Shown here in pieces: positions 6,044-12,865 of a DNA stretch of 19,453 bases (the stretch's first letter is position 1; each line of letters starts with the position of its first letter). The stretch lies in contig CAZAIM010000038.1 in the NCBI GenBank assembly GCA_964485215.1, positions 1 to 19,453 of the forward strand, read 5' to 3'. Position numbers and translations under genes: made by a program. Origin of the DNA: HGM04593 sp964485215. Its GTDB lineage: Bacteria > Bacteroidota > Bacteroidia > Bacteroidales > Bacteroidaceae. The notes beneath the pieces were generated by a model. That model was not told the origin of the DNA. It saw only the letters and a program-made list of their open reading frames with translations, and did no database searches.

Positions 6044-7555
6044 CTATTCAACAAGCACAGCCTTGCCACCACGTATATATATGCCTTTAGGCAAGGTACC
6101 CTCTACCCTGCGACCGCTCAAGTCATATATTGCATCATCCTCAACGGCAGCATCCTCGGTTACAGCCCGAAGAGAGGTTGGCTCTGCACTCTTGGCGGCA
6201 ATATCTACATCTATGGCTGCGGGGAAAAGACGTTCGGGGTCGAAGAAAAGCGCGCAGCTCTCCACCATCGTCCCAAGAGTGGGAGTGACAATGCCGCTGA
6301 ATATCTCCTTACCGTTGAGCAACAGAGTAACAGGCTTGGAGAGGTCATACTCCTCTTCATTGAGATATATTCTGAGTTTTCCTTTGGAAGCATTGCTGTA
6401 CTTCTTGTTGAAATACATATCAATGCCGCCGCTTGAATATGATGTAGAATAGTTTACAATCTTCGCATTCAGGCTAATGATGTTTCCCTCGCGACTCATC
6501 TCGTAGCAGGCACGTGCGACAGAACTTGACGTTGCATTCTCAATGACACGCAAGTTGTAGAAACCGGTGCGGTAACGGCCATACATCGCAAAGTTCTCCC
6601 AATATACATAATCGGGGTGTGGATCACGGGTATACTGCGCCAGCCAGGGAGTTGTCGGGGAATAGTCTATGCTATGGCCATAGTCGGGTATCACCTCAAT
6701 ATTATGGATGTAATAACCGGGATGCTCCTTTTCGAGAGCGTCGGCAACCTCGAGAGCCTTTGCCGTAAGTATATTACGCCCGAAACCGCTGTCGAGTTCA
6801 CCTGTGCGCAGTGAGAATGCTATGTTCGCCACATTCTCCATGGGTGCATTCTTCAGCGGCTCACCGCCGGCCATAGGACCGGCACCGGCAAGATAGTCGG
6901 CATAGAACGATGCCAGCCGCTGGCTGCCATACCCACCCTCGGAAATACCGAAGAAATAGACCTTGTCCGGGTCGACATTGTCGCTCAAATAGGCAAGACG
7001 AAGCAGCTTTTCCCAAGCCCACTGCTTGCTCTGTATTGCCCAACGGTAGTACTCGCCATAGGCATTAGGAATTTGCGGTACAAAATATATTGCCGGTGAG
7101 TAGAAACGGCGCAGGCAGAGGCCGATACCGGTCTCCCACTCCGTGTTTTTGTCACCCGAACCGTGCATGTACAGGAATAGCGGGTATCTCTTTCCTGCAT
7201 CGAACGCAGGGTATTCGTTGCAGCCATAGTAGTATGGCATAGTACCCTCTTCAAGTTCCGACGGAAGTGTCCAAGTGCCGCTGTTGCGTTCTTCAAGAAC
7301 CGAGAGCCCTATGAGTTTCTCTTCATCGTAATCCTCGACAGCATTTCGCCAGATATTCCACACCGCCTCGCGTACTTGGGGTATATCGGCCTGCGACAGA
7401 TGCGCATCGTTCACATCCGGTACCACTCCTTCATTGAGCGTTGCGGTGAACGCATCATATATCTCCTTAGCACACTGCGCGTCTACAATTTCCTGTGCGG
7501 CAGCAGGCAACGATGCCAATGAAACAAGCAATAATGTTGTATAAAGTTTTTTCAT
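6044..7555 (-). CDS. Secreted alpha/beta-hydrolase (esterase-like) with C-terminal sorting-type tail
   Basis: A 503-residue protein with a Sec signal peptide (residues 1-20, ...LASLPAAA, then QEIVDA). The hydrolase domain spans about 85-310. The oxyanion-hole strand is LFLYMHGSGDK (126-136), the nucleophile elbow GISEGGYG puts the catalytic Ser at 205, and the probable triad partners are Asp255 (GELDSGF) and His294 (YGHSID). Fold and motif resemble the PHB-depolymerase/feruloyl-esterase-like group often annotated in Bacteroidota as phospholipase/carboxylesterase; the substrate cannot be read from the sequence. Beyond ~340 is a beta-rich segment, and the last ~27 residues (IYDLSGRRVEG...KGIYIRGGKAVLVE) resemble Por-secretion/type IX sorting tails. 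I infer export beyond the inner membrane, possibly to the surface. A hairpin-forming region separates it from the LysR gene upstream. No clear -7 box was found; AT-rich sequence and the 18-bp repeat lie right before the ATG. Confidence 0.82.
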   Translation of the reverse strand: MKKLYTTLLLVSLASLPAAAQEIVDAQCAKEIYDAFTATLNEGVVPDVNDAHLSQADIPQVREAVWNIWRNAVEDYDEEKLIGLSVLEERNSGTWTLPSELEEGTMPYYYGCNEYPAFDAGKRYPLFLYMHGSGDKNTEWETGIGLCLRRFYSPAIYFVPQIPNAYGEYYRWAIQSKQWAWEKLLRLAYLSDNVDPDKVYFFGISEGGYGSQRLASFYADYLAGAGPMAGGEPLKNAPMENVANIAFSLRTGELDSGFGRNILTAKALEVADALEKEHPGYYIHNIEVIPDYGHSIDYSPTTPWLAQYTRDPHPDYVYWENFAMYGRYRTGFYNLRVIENATSSSVARACYEMSREGNIISLNAKIVNYSTSYSSGGIDMYFNKKYSNASKGKLRIYLNEEEYDLSKPVTLLLNGKEIFSGIVTPTLGTMVESCALFFDPERLFPAAIDVDIAAKSAEPTSLRAVTEDAAVEDDAIYDLSGRRVEGTLPKGIYIRGGKAVLVE

Positions 7556-7573
7556 ATTAAGAAACTGTTTAAA
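7556..7573 (-). repeat. 18-bp repeated motif, copy 2 (TTTAAACAGTTTCTTAAT on minus strand)
   Basis: Identical to the copy at 401-418. Here it directly abuts the esterase ATG (7553-7555), so it would form the untranslated leader of that mRNA and carries no purine-rich Shine-Dalgarno sequence. Confidence 0.5.
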
Positions 7574-7632
7574 TTTCTAAAAAAAGTATTTCTTATATTG
7601 GAAGTCGCTATTTCGCTCTATAAAAACTTAAC

Positions 7633-7659
7633 GATATAAATTCATGATGAATTTATATC
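7633..7659 (-). terminator. 27-nt AT-rich perfect inverted repeat after the LysR gene
   Basis: Arms GATATAAATTCAT and ATGAATTTATATC (13 nt each) flank a single central base. On the minus strand it begins 25 nt past the LysR stop codon and is followed by GTTAAGTTTTTATA, a T-rich tail. This fits an intrinsic terminator, although the AT-rich stem would be weak and a regulator-binding dyad upstream of the esterase is an alternative. Confidence 0.45.
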
Positions 7660-7684
7660 ATAGCGGGGAAAGCGATATTCCGGC

Positions 7685-8587
7685 TCAGAACAGATTTATC
7701 AGTCTACGCTTTACAGCCTCGGTGTCGAGCAATATCTTTATGAATTCCTTGGCGGCATTCTTCTGGTATGCACCTTTCAGACGCAGCAGCGATGCCTGCA
7801 TAACGTTTCCGGGCTCATCGAGAGGAATAGCCTTGAAGCGTCTTTTCCCAAAGACGGCCGAAGCCGAAAGGATTGTTGCATAGCTGCCTGTAGAGACAAC
7901 CTGAAGCAGAATGTTCGTTTCGTTGAGTTCGAGATTAGACACCAGAGCGATATTCCTGCCATCGAGCAGCTTGTCAAGCATCGTACGTGCCTGCAGTCCC
8001 TTGGAAGGAAGAACAAGCGGTATGTTGGCAAGTTCTCCAAGTGTTATCTTCTCGCGTACGGCAAGCCTGTGTTCATTGGAGACCACAAGCGCAAGCGAAT
8101 TCTCGAACATTGGCATTGAATCAATGTCGGGTGCGTCGCACAGCGGCTTGTAGGAGAGGATGAAATCGACCTTATGTTCGCGCAACAATTGCAGCAGTTC
8201 GTCGACAGTCTTGTAGTATATCTCGAGTTTTATTCCCGGGAACTCCTTCATGAAACTTATCACACCCTCGGTAAGCACCGTACTAAGGCTATAGGTAACG
8301 CCTACACGGAGGGTTCCGGTCTTCACGTGCTGAAGGTCGTGCAGACGCTGCACACCATCCTCTGCATCGAGAATGGTCTTGCGGGCAAAAGGCAGGAACT
8401 CTTCACCGGCCTCAGTGAGCGATATGTGACGGCTGTTACGCAGAAAAAGTTCAAAGCCAAGTTCAAACTCAAGCTGCTTTATCTGCTGCGACAGCGTGCT
8501 CTGTGTTATGTAGAGATGCTTGGCTGCAACAGAAAAGTTAAGGTATTCGGCACTCTTTACAAAATATTTCAGCTGGCGTAATTCCAT
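7685..8587 (-). CDS. LysR-type transcriptional regulator
   Basis: A 300-residue LysR-family protein starting at the ATG at 8587 (MELRQLKYFV). An upstream in-frame Met at 8653 would add 22 residues but lies inside the transporter's terminator hairpin and before the promoter-like box, so I reject it. The N-terminal winged HTH (residues 1-60) is textbook: FSVAAKHLYITQSTLSQQIKQLE, then LFLRNSRHISLTEAGEEFLPFA. Residues ~90-295 are the periplasmic-binding-protein-like effector domain (GTLRVGVTYSLSTVLTEGVI..., VDFILSYKPL). It resembles the CynR/OxyR-like branch but I see no redox cysteine pair. It follows the DASS transporter on the same strand, and half-site repeats lie above the transporter promoter. 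It probably controls that transporter; the inducer would likely be a carboxylate (inference). Confidence 0.93.
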   Translation of the reverse strand: MELRQLKYFVKSAEYLNFSVAAKHLYITQSTLSQQIKQLEFELGFELFLRNSRHISLTEAGEEFLPFARKTILDAEDGVQRLHDLQHVKTGTLRVGVTYSLSTVLTEGVISFMKEFPGIKLEIYYKTVDELLQLLREHKVDFILSYKPLCDAPDIDSMPMFENSLALVVSNEHRLAVREKITLGELANIPLVLPSKGLQARTMLDKLLDGRNIALVSNLELNETNILLQVVSTGSYATILSASAVFGKRRFKAIPLDEPGNVMQASLLRLKGAYQKNAAKEFIKILLDTEAVKRRLINLF

Positions 8588-8614
8588 AATTCTATGGTAT
8601 ATTGTTTTACTGCG

Positions 8615-8622
8615 CGAATATA
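8615..8622 (-). promoter_or_regulatory. -7 promoter-like box TATATTCG for the LysR gene
   Basis: On the minus strand TATATTCG, the TTCG variant also seen at 3224 and 10796, ends 27 nt before the ATG at 8587. It lies just beyond the transporter terminator, which favours independent transcription of the regulator. No -33 TTTG at the right distance. Confidence 0.35.
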
Positions 8623-8626
8623 ATAA

Positions 8627-8672
8627 TTCTGCCCCACATTTTCCTCGAAACAAAGGAAAATGTGGGGCAGAA
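8627..8672 (-). terminator. Terminator hairpin of the DASS transporter gene
   Basis: Perfect 19-nt arms (TTCTGCCCCACATTTTCCT and its complement) flank an 8-nt loop (8646-8653). On the minus strand it begins 23 nt after the transporter stop codon and is followed by an AU-rich tail (TTATTATATT). It separates the transporter from the LysR gene and includes the alternative LysR start at 8653. Confidence 0.8.
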
Positions 8673-8695
8673 AATATTGCCTGTATATACCCGGA

Positions 8696-10546
8696 TTAGA
8701 ATCCTACGAATATGAGCATTGAATATCCGAGCACAAGACCGAGCAGACCGATGAGTATACCAACCTTCATCATATCCTTCTGCTGTATGAAGCCTGTTGA
8801 GTGGGCAATAGCATTAGGAGGTGTACTGATTGGCAGAATCATTGAAACAGACGATGCAATAGCAATACCTACGAGCATAGCCTGAGAGCCGCCATAACTG
8901 TCGAGCGCGGTACCAAGACCACCTGCAACCACACCAAGCACAGGAACGAGCAATGAAGTTGCCGCCGAGTGAGAGATGAAGTTCGAGAAGCCGAAGCAGA
9001 TGAGACCTGCAAGAATCATAACCACAAGCGGAGAGAACTCATCGAACGGAACAGAATTTACAATCACATTGCTAAGGCTCTGGTAAAGTATTTCACCGGT
9101 CTCGGGGTCGGTAACCTTGTAGTTCAATGCAACACCGAGAGCAAAACCGCCGGCAACCATCCAGAGCACGCTCCAGTTGATTTCCTCAAGGTCGCGGCGT
9201 GTAAGTATGCCTGTTGCACAGAATATTGCAATAGGAATCATAGCTACAACATTTGTATCTATACCCCAAAGGTCTGTACCGAACATCCACATGAAGATAG
9301 TCACCGCAAAGGCAACAACAACAGACCAAGTGTGATAGTTCCACTTCACATCTCCGTCAATCTCAATCTTGATGTTCTTCTGCTTGAATGGGAACATAAT
9401 GCGCAACAGCAACCACGCAAGTACAAGAAGTACTATTACGAACGGAGCCATTCTCACAGTCCAGTCAACGAAAGAGATGCCCATACCCTGTGAAGAGAGG
9501 TAATCGAGGGCAATCATGTTAGGAGGTGTACCGATAGGAGTAATCATACCGCCAAGGTTAGCACCCACGGGAATAGCCAATGCAAGTGCAATGCGACCCT
9601 TACCGTCGGCGGGCAGAGCACGAAGTACCGGTGTGAGGAAGGCAAGCATCATTGCAGCAGTAGCCGTGTTGCTCACAAATGCCGAGAATATGGCAGTAAC
9701 GAGAATGAAACCAAGCAGCACAACCGATGAGCGTGTACCGAACGGCCTGAGAAGCGCGCGTGCAAGAACAACGTCGAGCTTAACCTTTGTCAAGCCGATT
9801 GCAAGCACGAAACCACCGATAAAGAGCATGATTGTGGGGTTTGCAAAACAGCCAAGAATATCTTTGAATGGAACATATGGCGAGAATGTCTTCTCCTTGA
9901 ATTCTGCATCCAGTTCCTTCTCGGCCAGAGTTACCTCATAGTTGTTCTTCAAGGATTCCACCTTGGCAAATGCAAGGCTATCCTTCTGGTAAGTATTATA
10001 TGCCTTAAGATACTCTTCATTAACAAAATCGGTAGCAACAAGGTCTGTAGCATTGACAACAAATTCTGTTGCAACAATTTCCTGAGCAGCATTCTCCTTG
10101 TCCAAAGAACTGAGAGCAGAAGCTATTGGCAGGTTCCTTATGGAATCGAGAGCAAATGTCGACTGCTCCAGTTTGCCATATGCCTTGTCATACGCAATCT
10201 GCAGTGCCTCGCTCTTCTTTGTGCTCTCTGTCTTGAAAGGAGCGAACGCGCTGGTAGAGACAGTGAAGAGCATCACAGTAACCACAACCATTGATGTTAC
10301 CCAAGAAGGCATTGTCTCTGTAAGCCACATAAGGGCAGCAAAGACAAAAAGACCTATAATGCGCTGGTGAACAACCGTAAGCCCTTCAATACCGAATGTA
10401 TCGGTAGGGAGCATTGCTATTACCAACGACAATGTTGTGATAAAGAGAAACTTTATCGCATTGAGAGGCAGCTTTCTCTCTCTCTTGTGGGACTTGTTCT
10501 TCTGAATCTTCTCAAGAATCTTGTATCCCGGGAAATTTTTAAACAT
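8696..10546 (-). CDS. DASS/SLC13-family sodium:anion (dicarboxylate-type) symporter
   Basis: A 616-residue inner-membrane transporter starting at the ATG at 10546 (MFKNFPGYKI); an upstream Met at 10624 lies past the predicted promoter box and is rejected. Both SLC13 repeat signatures are present. The first is VSNTATAAMM (Ser292-Asn293-Thr294) followed by NLGGMITPIGTPPN (330-343). The second is FISHSAATSLLVPV followed by ILPISTPPNAIAH. These form the Na+ and carboxylate sites in this family (CitT, VcINDY). Helices begin at ~31 after a Lys-rich cytosolic N-terminus. Odd feature: a polar segment of about 110-115 residues (~105-222) separates VMLFTVSTSAFAPF from ANPTIMLFIGGFVLA, where related proteins have only a short link. 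Its exact substrate (succinate, malate, citrate or sulfate) cannot be told. The LysR gene lies downstream beyond a terminator. Confidence 0.92.
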   Translation of the reverse strand: MFKNFPGYKILEKIQKNKSHKRERKLPLNAIKFLFITTLSLVIAMLPTDTFGIEGLTVVHQRIIGLFVFAALMWLTETMPSWVTSMVVVTVMLFTVSTSAFAPFKTESTKKSEALQIAYDKAYGKLEQSTFALDSIRNLPIASALSSLDKENAAQEIVATEFVVNATDLVATDFVNEEYLKAYNTYQKDSLAFAKVESLKNNYEVTLAEKELDAEFKEKTFSPYVPFKDILGCFANPTIMLFIGGFVLAIGLTKVKLDVVLARALLRPFGTRSSVVLLGFILVTAIFSAFVSNTATAAMMLAFLTPVLRALPADGKGRIALALAIPVGANLGGMITPIGTPPNMIALDYLSSQGMGISFVDWTVRMAPFVIVLLVLAWLLLRIMFPFKQKNIKIEIDGDVKWNYHTWSVVVAFAVTIFMWMFGTDLWGIDTNVVAMIPIAIFCATGILTRRDLEEINWSVLWMVAGGFALGVALNYKVTDPETGEILYQSLSNVIVNSVPFDEFSPLVVMILAGLICFGFSNFISHSAATSLLVPVLGVVAGGLGTALDSYGGSQAMLVGIAIASSVSMILPISTPPNAIAHSTGFIQQKDMMKVGILIGLLGLVLGYSMLIFVGF

Positions 10547-10649
10547 AATTGATTGATTTATTTTGATTAATATAAGCCACTGTTCCGCATGAAAACCAAT
10601 CGTTTTGCAGTGATTACTGAACAAACTGTTGCTTTTCCTAAATTTCGCA

Positions 10650-10657
10650 CAAATTTA
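10650..10657 (-). promoter_or_regulatory. -7 promoter box TAAATTTG for the DASS transporter
   Basis: A perfect TAnnTTTG match on the minus strand lies 103 nt before the ATG at 10546. The -33 region near 10677-10680 reads TGTG, an imperfect TTTG. The half-site cluster 10682-10728 begins immediately upstream of that -33 region, the usual position for an activator. The long leader (10547-10649) contains CTGTTCCGCA on the plus strand, also found in the DUF4301 leader. Confidence 0.5.
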
Positions 10658-10681
10658 CTATCTATAATTTTTTTTCACATT

Positions 10682-10728
10682 ACGATAGCATCTGTTTTTA
10701 CGATAGCAGCTATCGTTTTTAACGATAC
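10682..10728. promoter_or_regulatory. Cluster of ACGATAGC half-sites, candidate LysR operator
   Basis: ACGATAGC occurs at 10682-10689 and 10700-10707. The second copy forms a dyad with GCTATCGT at 10709-10716 (8-bp arms, one central base), and a partial copy ACGATAC lies at 10722-10728. Short palindromes of the ATAG...CTAT kind with extra half-sites are typical LysR-type binding layouts. The cluster lies in the 266-bp divergent region between the transporter and the Wzi-type gene, next to the -33 region of the former. It could affect either gene. Confidence 0.5.
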
Positions 10729-10795
10729 ATGAAAAATAAGACATAAGGATTCTTGTTTTTTCAGTAAATTCTAAGAGCTTCTCAATTAAATGGCG

Positions 10796-10803
10796 TATCT
10801 TCG
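10796..10803 (+). promoter_or_regulatory. -7 promoter box TATCTTCG for the Wzi-type gene
   Basis: Same TATCTTCG box as for relA. It ends only 9 nt before the ATG at 10813, implying a leader of a few nucleotides. No good -33 TTTG at 19-21 nt upstream. Confidence 0.45.
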
Positions 10804-10812
10804 CAAAGTAAT

Positions 10813-12429
10813 ATGAAGAGAGTAATAGGAAAAATCATTAGCGTGCTGGCAATGTCCGGAATTGTGACTACTGCAGCAGCACAGGAGAAAGCATCGCTGC
10901 ACTATTATGCACAGATGAATGCAATAGCCGCAGACGGCGAATACGCGCCCTTCTGGTTCACGGCAAACCGCAACGGAATATCATCGGTAGAGAGCAATAG
11001 CGGATATGCACGCTATGGAATGAGCCTGCGAGGGAAGTTCGGCAAGAACAGCAATTACAGCTACGAGATAACGGCAGACATTACAGCCGGCTACAACCAG
11101 CAGAACAGCGTTATGCTTCAGCAGGCATACGGGGAACTTGGCTGGAAGTGGCTGCGGCTGAGCATAGGCAGCAAGGAGAGGTGGAGCGAGAACGAGCACT
11201 TTCTCTACAGCAGGAAGTGCCCTGCGGAGAACAGCGTAAACACCCTTTTCCCCAACCTTCACTACAACAGCTACTGCAACCTGGGCAGCGGCGGACTCAC
11301 ATTCAGCGGCAACAGCCGCCCTATCCCACAGATTAGGATAGAGATTCCCGAGTATGTCAATTTCCCCTGGACAAAGGGGTGGTTGCAGGTGCGCGGCCAC
11401 CTGGCATACGGTATGTTTACCGACCAAAGCTACCAGGAGGAGTTCACACGCGCAAACCCCAAAGCCTATTACGCAAGAAACATACTGCACCACAGCAAGG
11501 CATTGTTTCTGAAGATTGGCAAGCCCGAAAGATTTCCGCTCACGTTTGAAGGCGGGCTCGAGATGCACACCCAATTCGGCGGCGACATTTACACACACGG
11601 CGAAGGGCTGAAGGTATCCATGCCCAGAAAACCTATGGATTTTCTCAAGGCATTCATTCCGCTAAGCGGAAGTGACGACACACCAACGGTTGAACAGACA
11701 AACATTTCGGGCAACCAGATTGGAAGCTGGCATGCAGCCTTCACACTGCACACTAAGATTGCCGACATAAGAATATACGGAGAACATCTGTTCGAGGATT
11801 TCTCGCAGCTCTTTTTCATCGAATACCAGCAGAACCGCGAGGGAAAGAGGAAGATTATCTACTACCCGTGGCGCGACATAAAGATTGGAGTAAACCTTAT
11901 GAACAAGTCAGGCTGCCTGCCATTCATTGATAATATAAGATATGAATACCTTACCACACGTGACCAGAGCGGTGCCCTGTACCACGACCCTTCGGACTAC
12001 TTCAACGAACAGATGGACGGCTGCGACAATTACTACAACCACGGCATCTACCCCGGGTGGCACCATTGGGGTATGGGCATAGGCAACCCGCTTACATTCT
12101 CACCCGAATACAACACGAACGGCAGCACACAGTTCAGAGGCAACAGGCTCATAGCGCACACTGCAGGAATCAACGGTCTCTTCACAGGAAAATTTCCGGT
12201 GGCATACCGCATAAATTACACATACAGCGAGAACTGGGGCACATACGCCAACCCCTTCAGAGAGAAGAAATACACCACATCGTTGCTTGCCGAAGCCACA
12301 TACTGCCCAAGCAACAGCAACTGGCAGGGAGGCGTATCGATAGGATATGACAAGAGCAGTTTCATAGGAGACAACATTGGCGTAATGCTCACAATTACAC
12401 GTACAGGAACAATATTCGGCAGAAAATGA
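10813..12429 (+). CDS. Wzi-type capsule assembly outer-membrane protein
   Basis: A 538-residue protein with a Sec signal peptide (residues 1-23, ...GIVTTAAA, then QEKASLHY) and a mature region rich in alternating, aromatic beta-strands with no hydrophobic helix, as in an outer-membrane beta-barrel. The mature start (YYAQMNAIAADGEYAPFWFTANRNGISSVESNSGYARYG) is the signature beginning of the Bacteroidota Caps_assemb_Wzi family. E. coli Wzi is a barrel lectin that holds capsule at the cell surface; Bacteroidota members are about this length and their exact role is less well known. The final residues end in an amphipathic strand with an aromatic (VMLTITRTGTIFGRK), not the classical C-terminal Phe. 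The next gene overlaps by ATGA, so the two are probably co-translated. The polysaccharide genes convergent with it support a surface-glycan role. Confidence 0.85.
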   Translation: MKRVIGKIISVLAMSGIVTTAAAQEKASLHYYAQMNAIAADGEYAPFWFTANRNGISSVESNSGYARYGMSLRGKFGKNSNYSYEITADITAGYNQQNSVMLQQAYGELGWKWLRLSIGSKERWSENEHFLYSRKCPAENSVNTLFPNLHYNSYCNLGSGGLTFSGNSRPIPQIRIEIPEYVNFPWTKGWLQVRGHLAYGMFTDQSYQEEFTRANPKAYYARNILHHSKALFLKIGKPERFPLTFEGGLEMHTQFGGDIYTHGEGLKVSMPRKPMDFLKAFIPLSGSDDTPTVEQTNISGNQIGSWHAAFTLHTKIADIRIYGEHLFEDFSQLFFIEYQQNREGKRKIIYYPWRDIKIGVNLMNKSGCLPFIDNIRYEYLTTRDQSGALYHDPSDYFNEQMDGCDNYYNHGIYPGWHHWGMGIGNPLTFSPEYNTNGSTQFRGNRLIAHTAGINGLFTGKFPVAYRINYTYSENWGTYANPFREKKYTTSLLAEATYCPSNSNWQGGVSIGYDKSSFIGDNIGVMLTITRTGTIFGRK

Positions 12430-12848
12430 TTATGAAAAAAAGCATATTGGCACTTGCTGTCACACTCACGGCACTTGTTTCGTGCGACAAGGTTTACATT
12501 AATGGCGACCTCGATGGTATGTGGCAGTTGCAAAAAGTAGAAAAAGGCGACACTGTGGAACACCCTCAGGGCATTTACTACTCCTTCCAACGTCATATGG
12601 CACAGATTGGCAAATATTACGATGAAGGCATACCGCTACGTTACTTAGGAAACCTTTACTATAGTGGCGACACGCTCACGATGAGCGGATTCCGCAAGTT
12701 CCTCGAGGAAGAGAAGGAGTGTACAGCCGAAGAACTGAAAATGTTCTACGTTTTCAGCGACAGCGCAACGTTTATAATAGAGAAGCTCGGCGATGAAGTT
12801 CTTATAATGAAAAACGGCGAGCGAAGGTATTCATTAAGAAAATGGTGA
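12426..12848 (+). CDS. Small lipocalin-like lipoprotein
   Basis: A 140-residue protein with a lipoprotein signal peptide: MKKSILALAVTLTALVSC with lipobox LVSC, so Cys20 (or Cys18 if translation starts at the ATG at 12432) would be lipidated. The charged residues DK follow the Cys. The mature part starts with LDGMWQLQKVEKGDTV, the G-x-W strand opening common to lipocalin-like domains of Bacteroidota, and continues with short beta-strands (IYYSFQRHMAQIG, GDTLTMSG, VLIMKNGERRYSLRKW). It resembles DUF4847-type proteins, but I hold that identification loosely. Its first ATG overlaps the stop of the Wzi-type gene (ATGA at 12426-12429), indicating translational coupling and a role linked to the envelope. 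Only 17 bp separate its stop from the stop of the convergent heparinase-family gene, and no terminator hairpin is visible there. Confidence 0.8.
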   Translation: MIMKKSILALAVTLTALVSCDKVYINGDLDGMWQLQKVEKGDTVEHPQGIYYSFQRHMAQIGKYYDEGIPLRYLGNLYYSGDTLTMSGFRKFLEEEKECTAEELKMFYVFSDSATFIIEKLGDEVLIMKNGERRYSLRKW

Positions 12849-12865
12849 AACGTCAATAAAGCAAT

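Noticed and set aside
8588..8653. Upstream extension of the LysR protein by 22 residues
   Set aside because: The extension overlaps the transporter terminator hairpin and the promoter-like box, and the LysR family begins exactly at MELRQLKYF.
10547..10624. Upstream extension of the DASS transporter by 26 residues
   Set aside because: The extra residues have no transporter character, and the downstream ATG fits the usual N-terminus of a Lys-rich segment before the first helix.
10981..11598. 205-codon antisense open frame inside the Wzi-type gene
   Set aside because: It is a shadow of the sense gene: Cys/Val/Leu/Ala-rich low-information sequence, no recognisable motif and no promoter box.
12849..12865. 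Terminator between the lipoprotein and heparinase-family genes
   Set aside because: Only 17 bp of AT-rich sequence without inverted repeat; any terminator must lie inside the coding regions or be factor-dependent.
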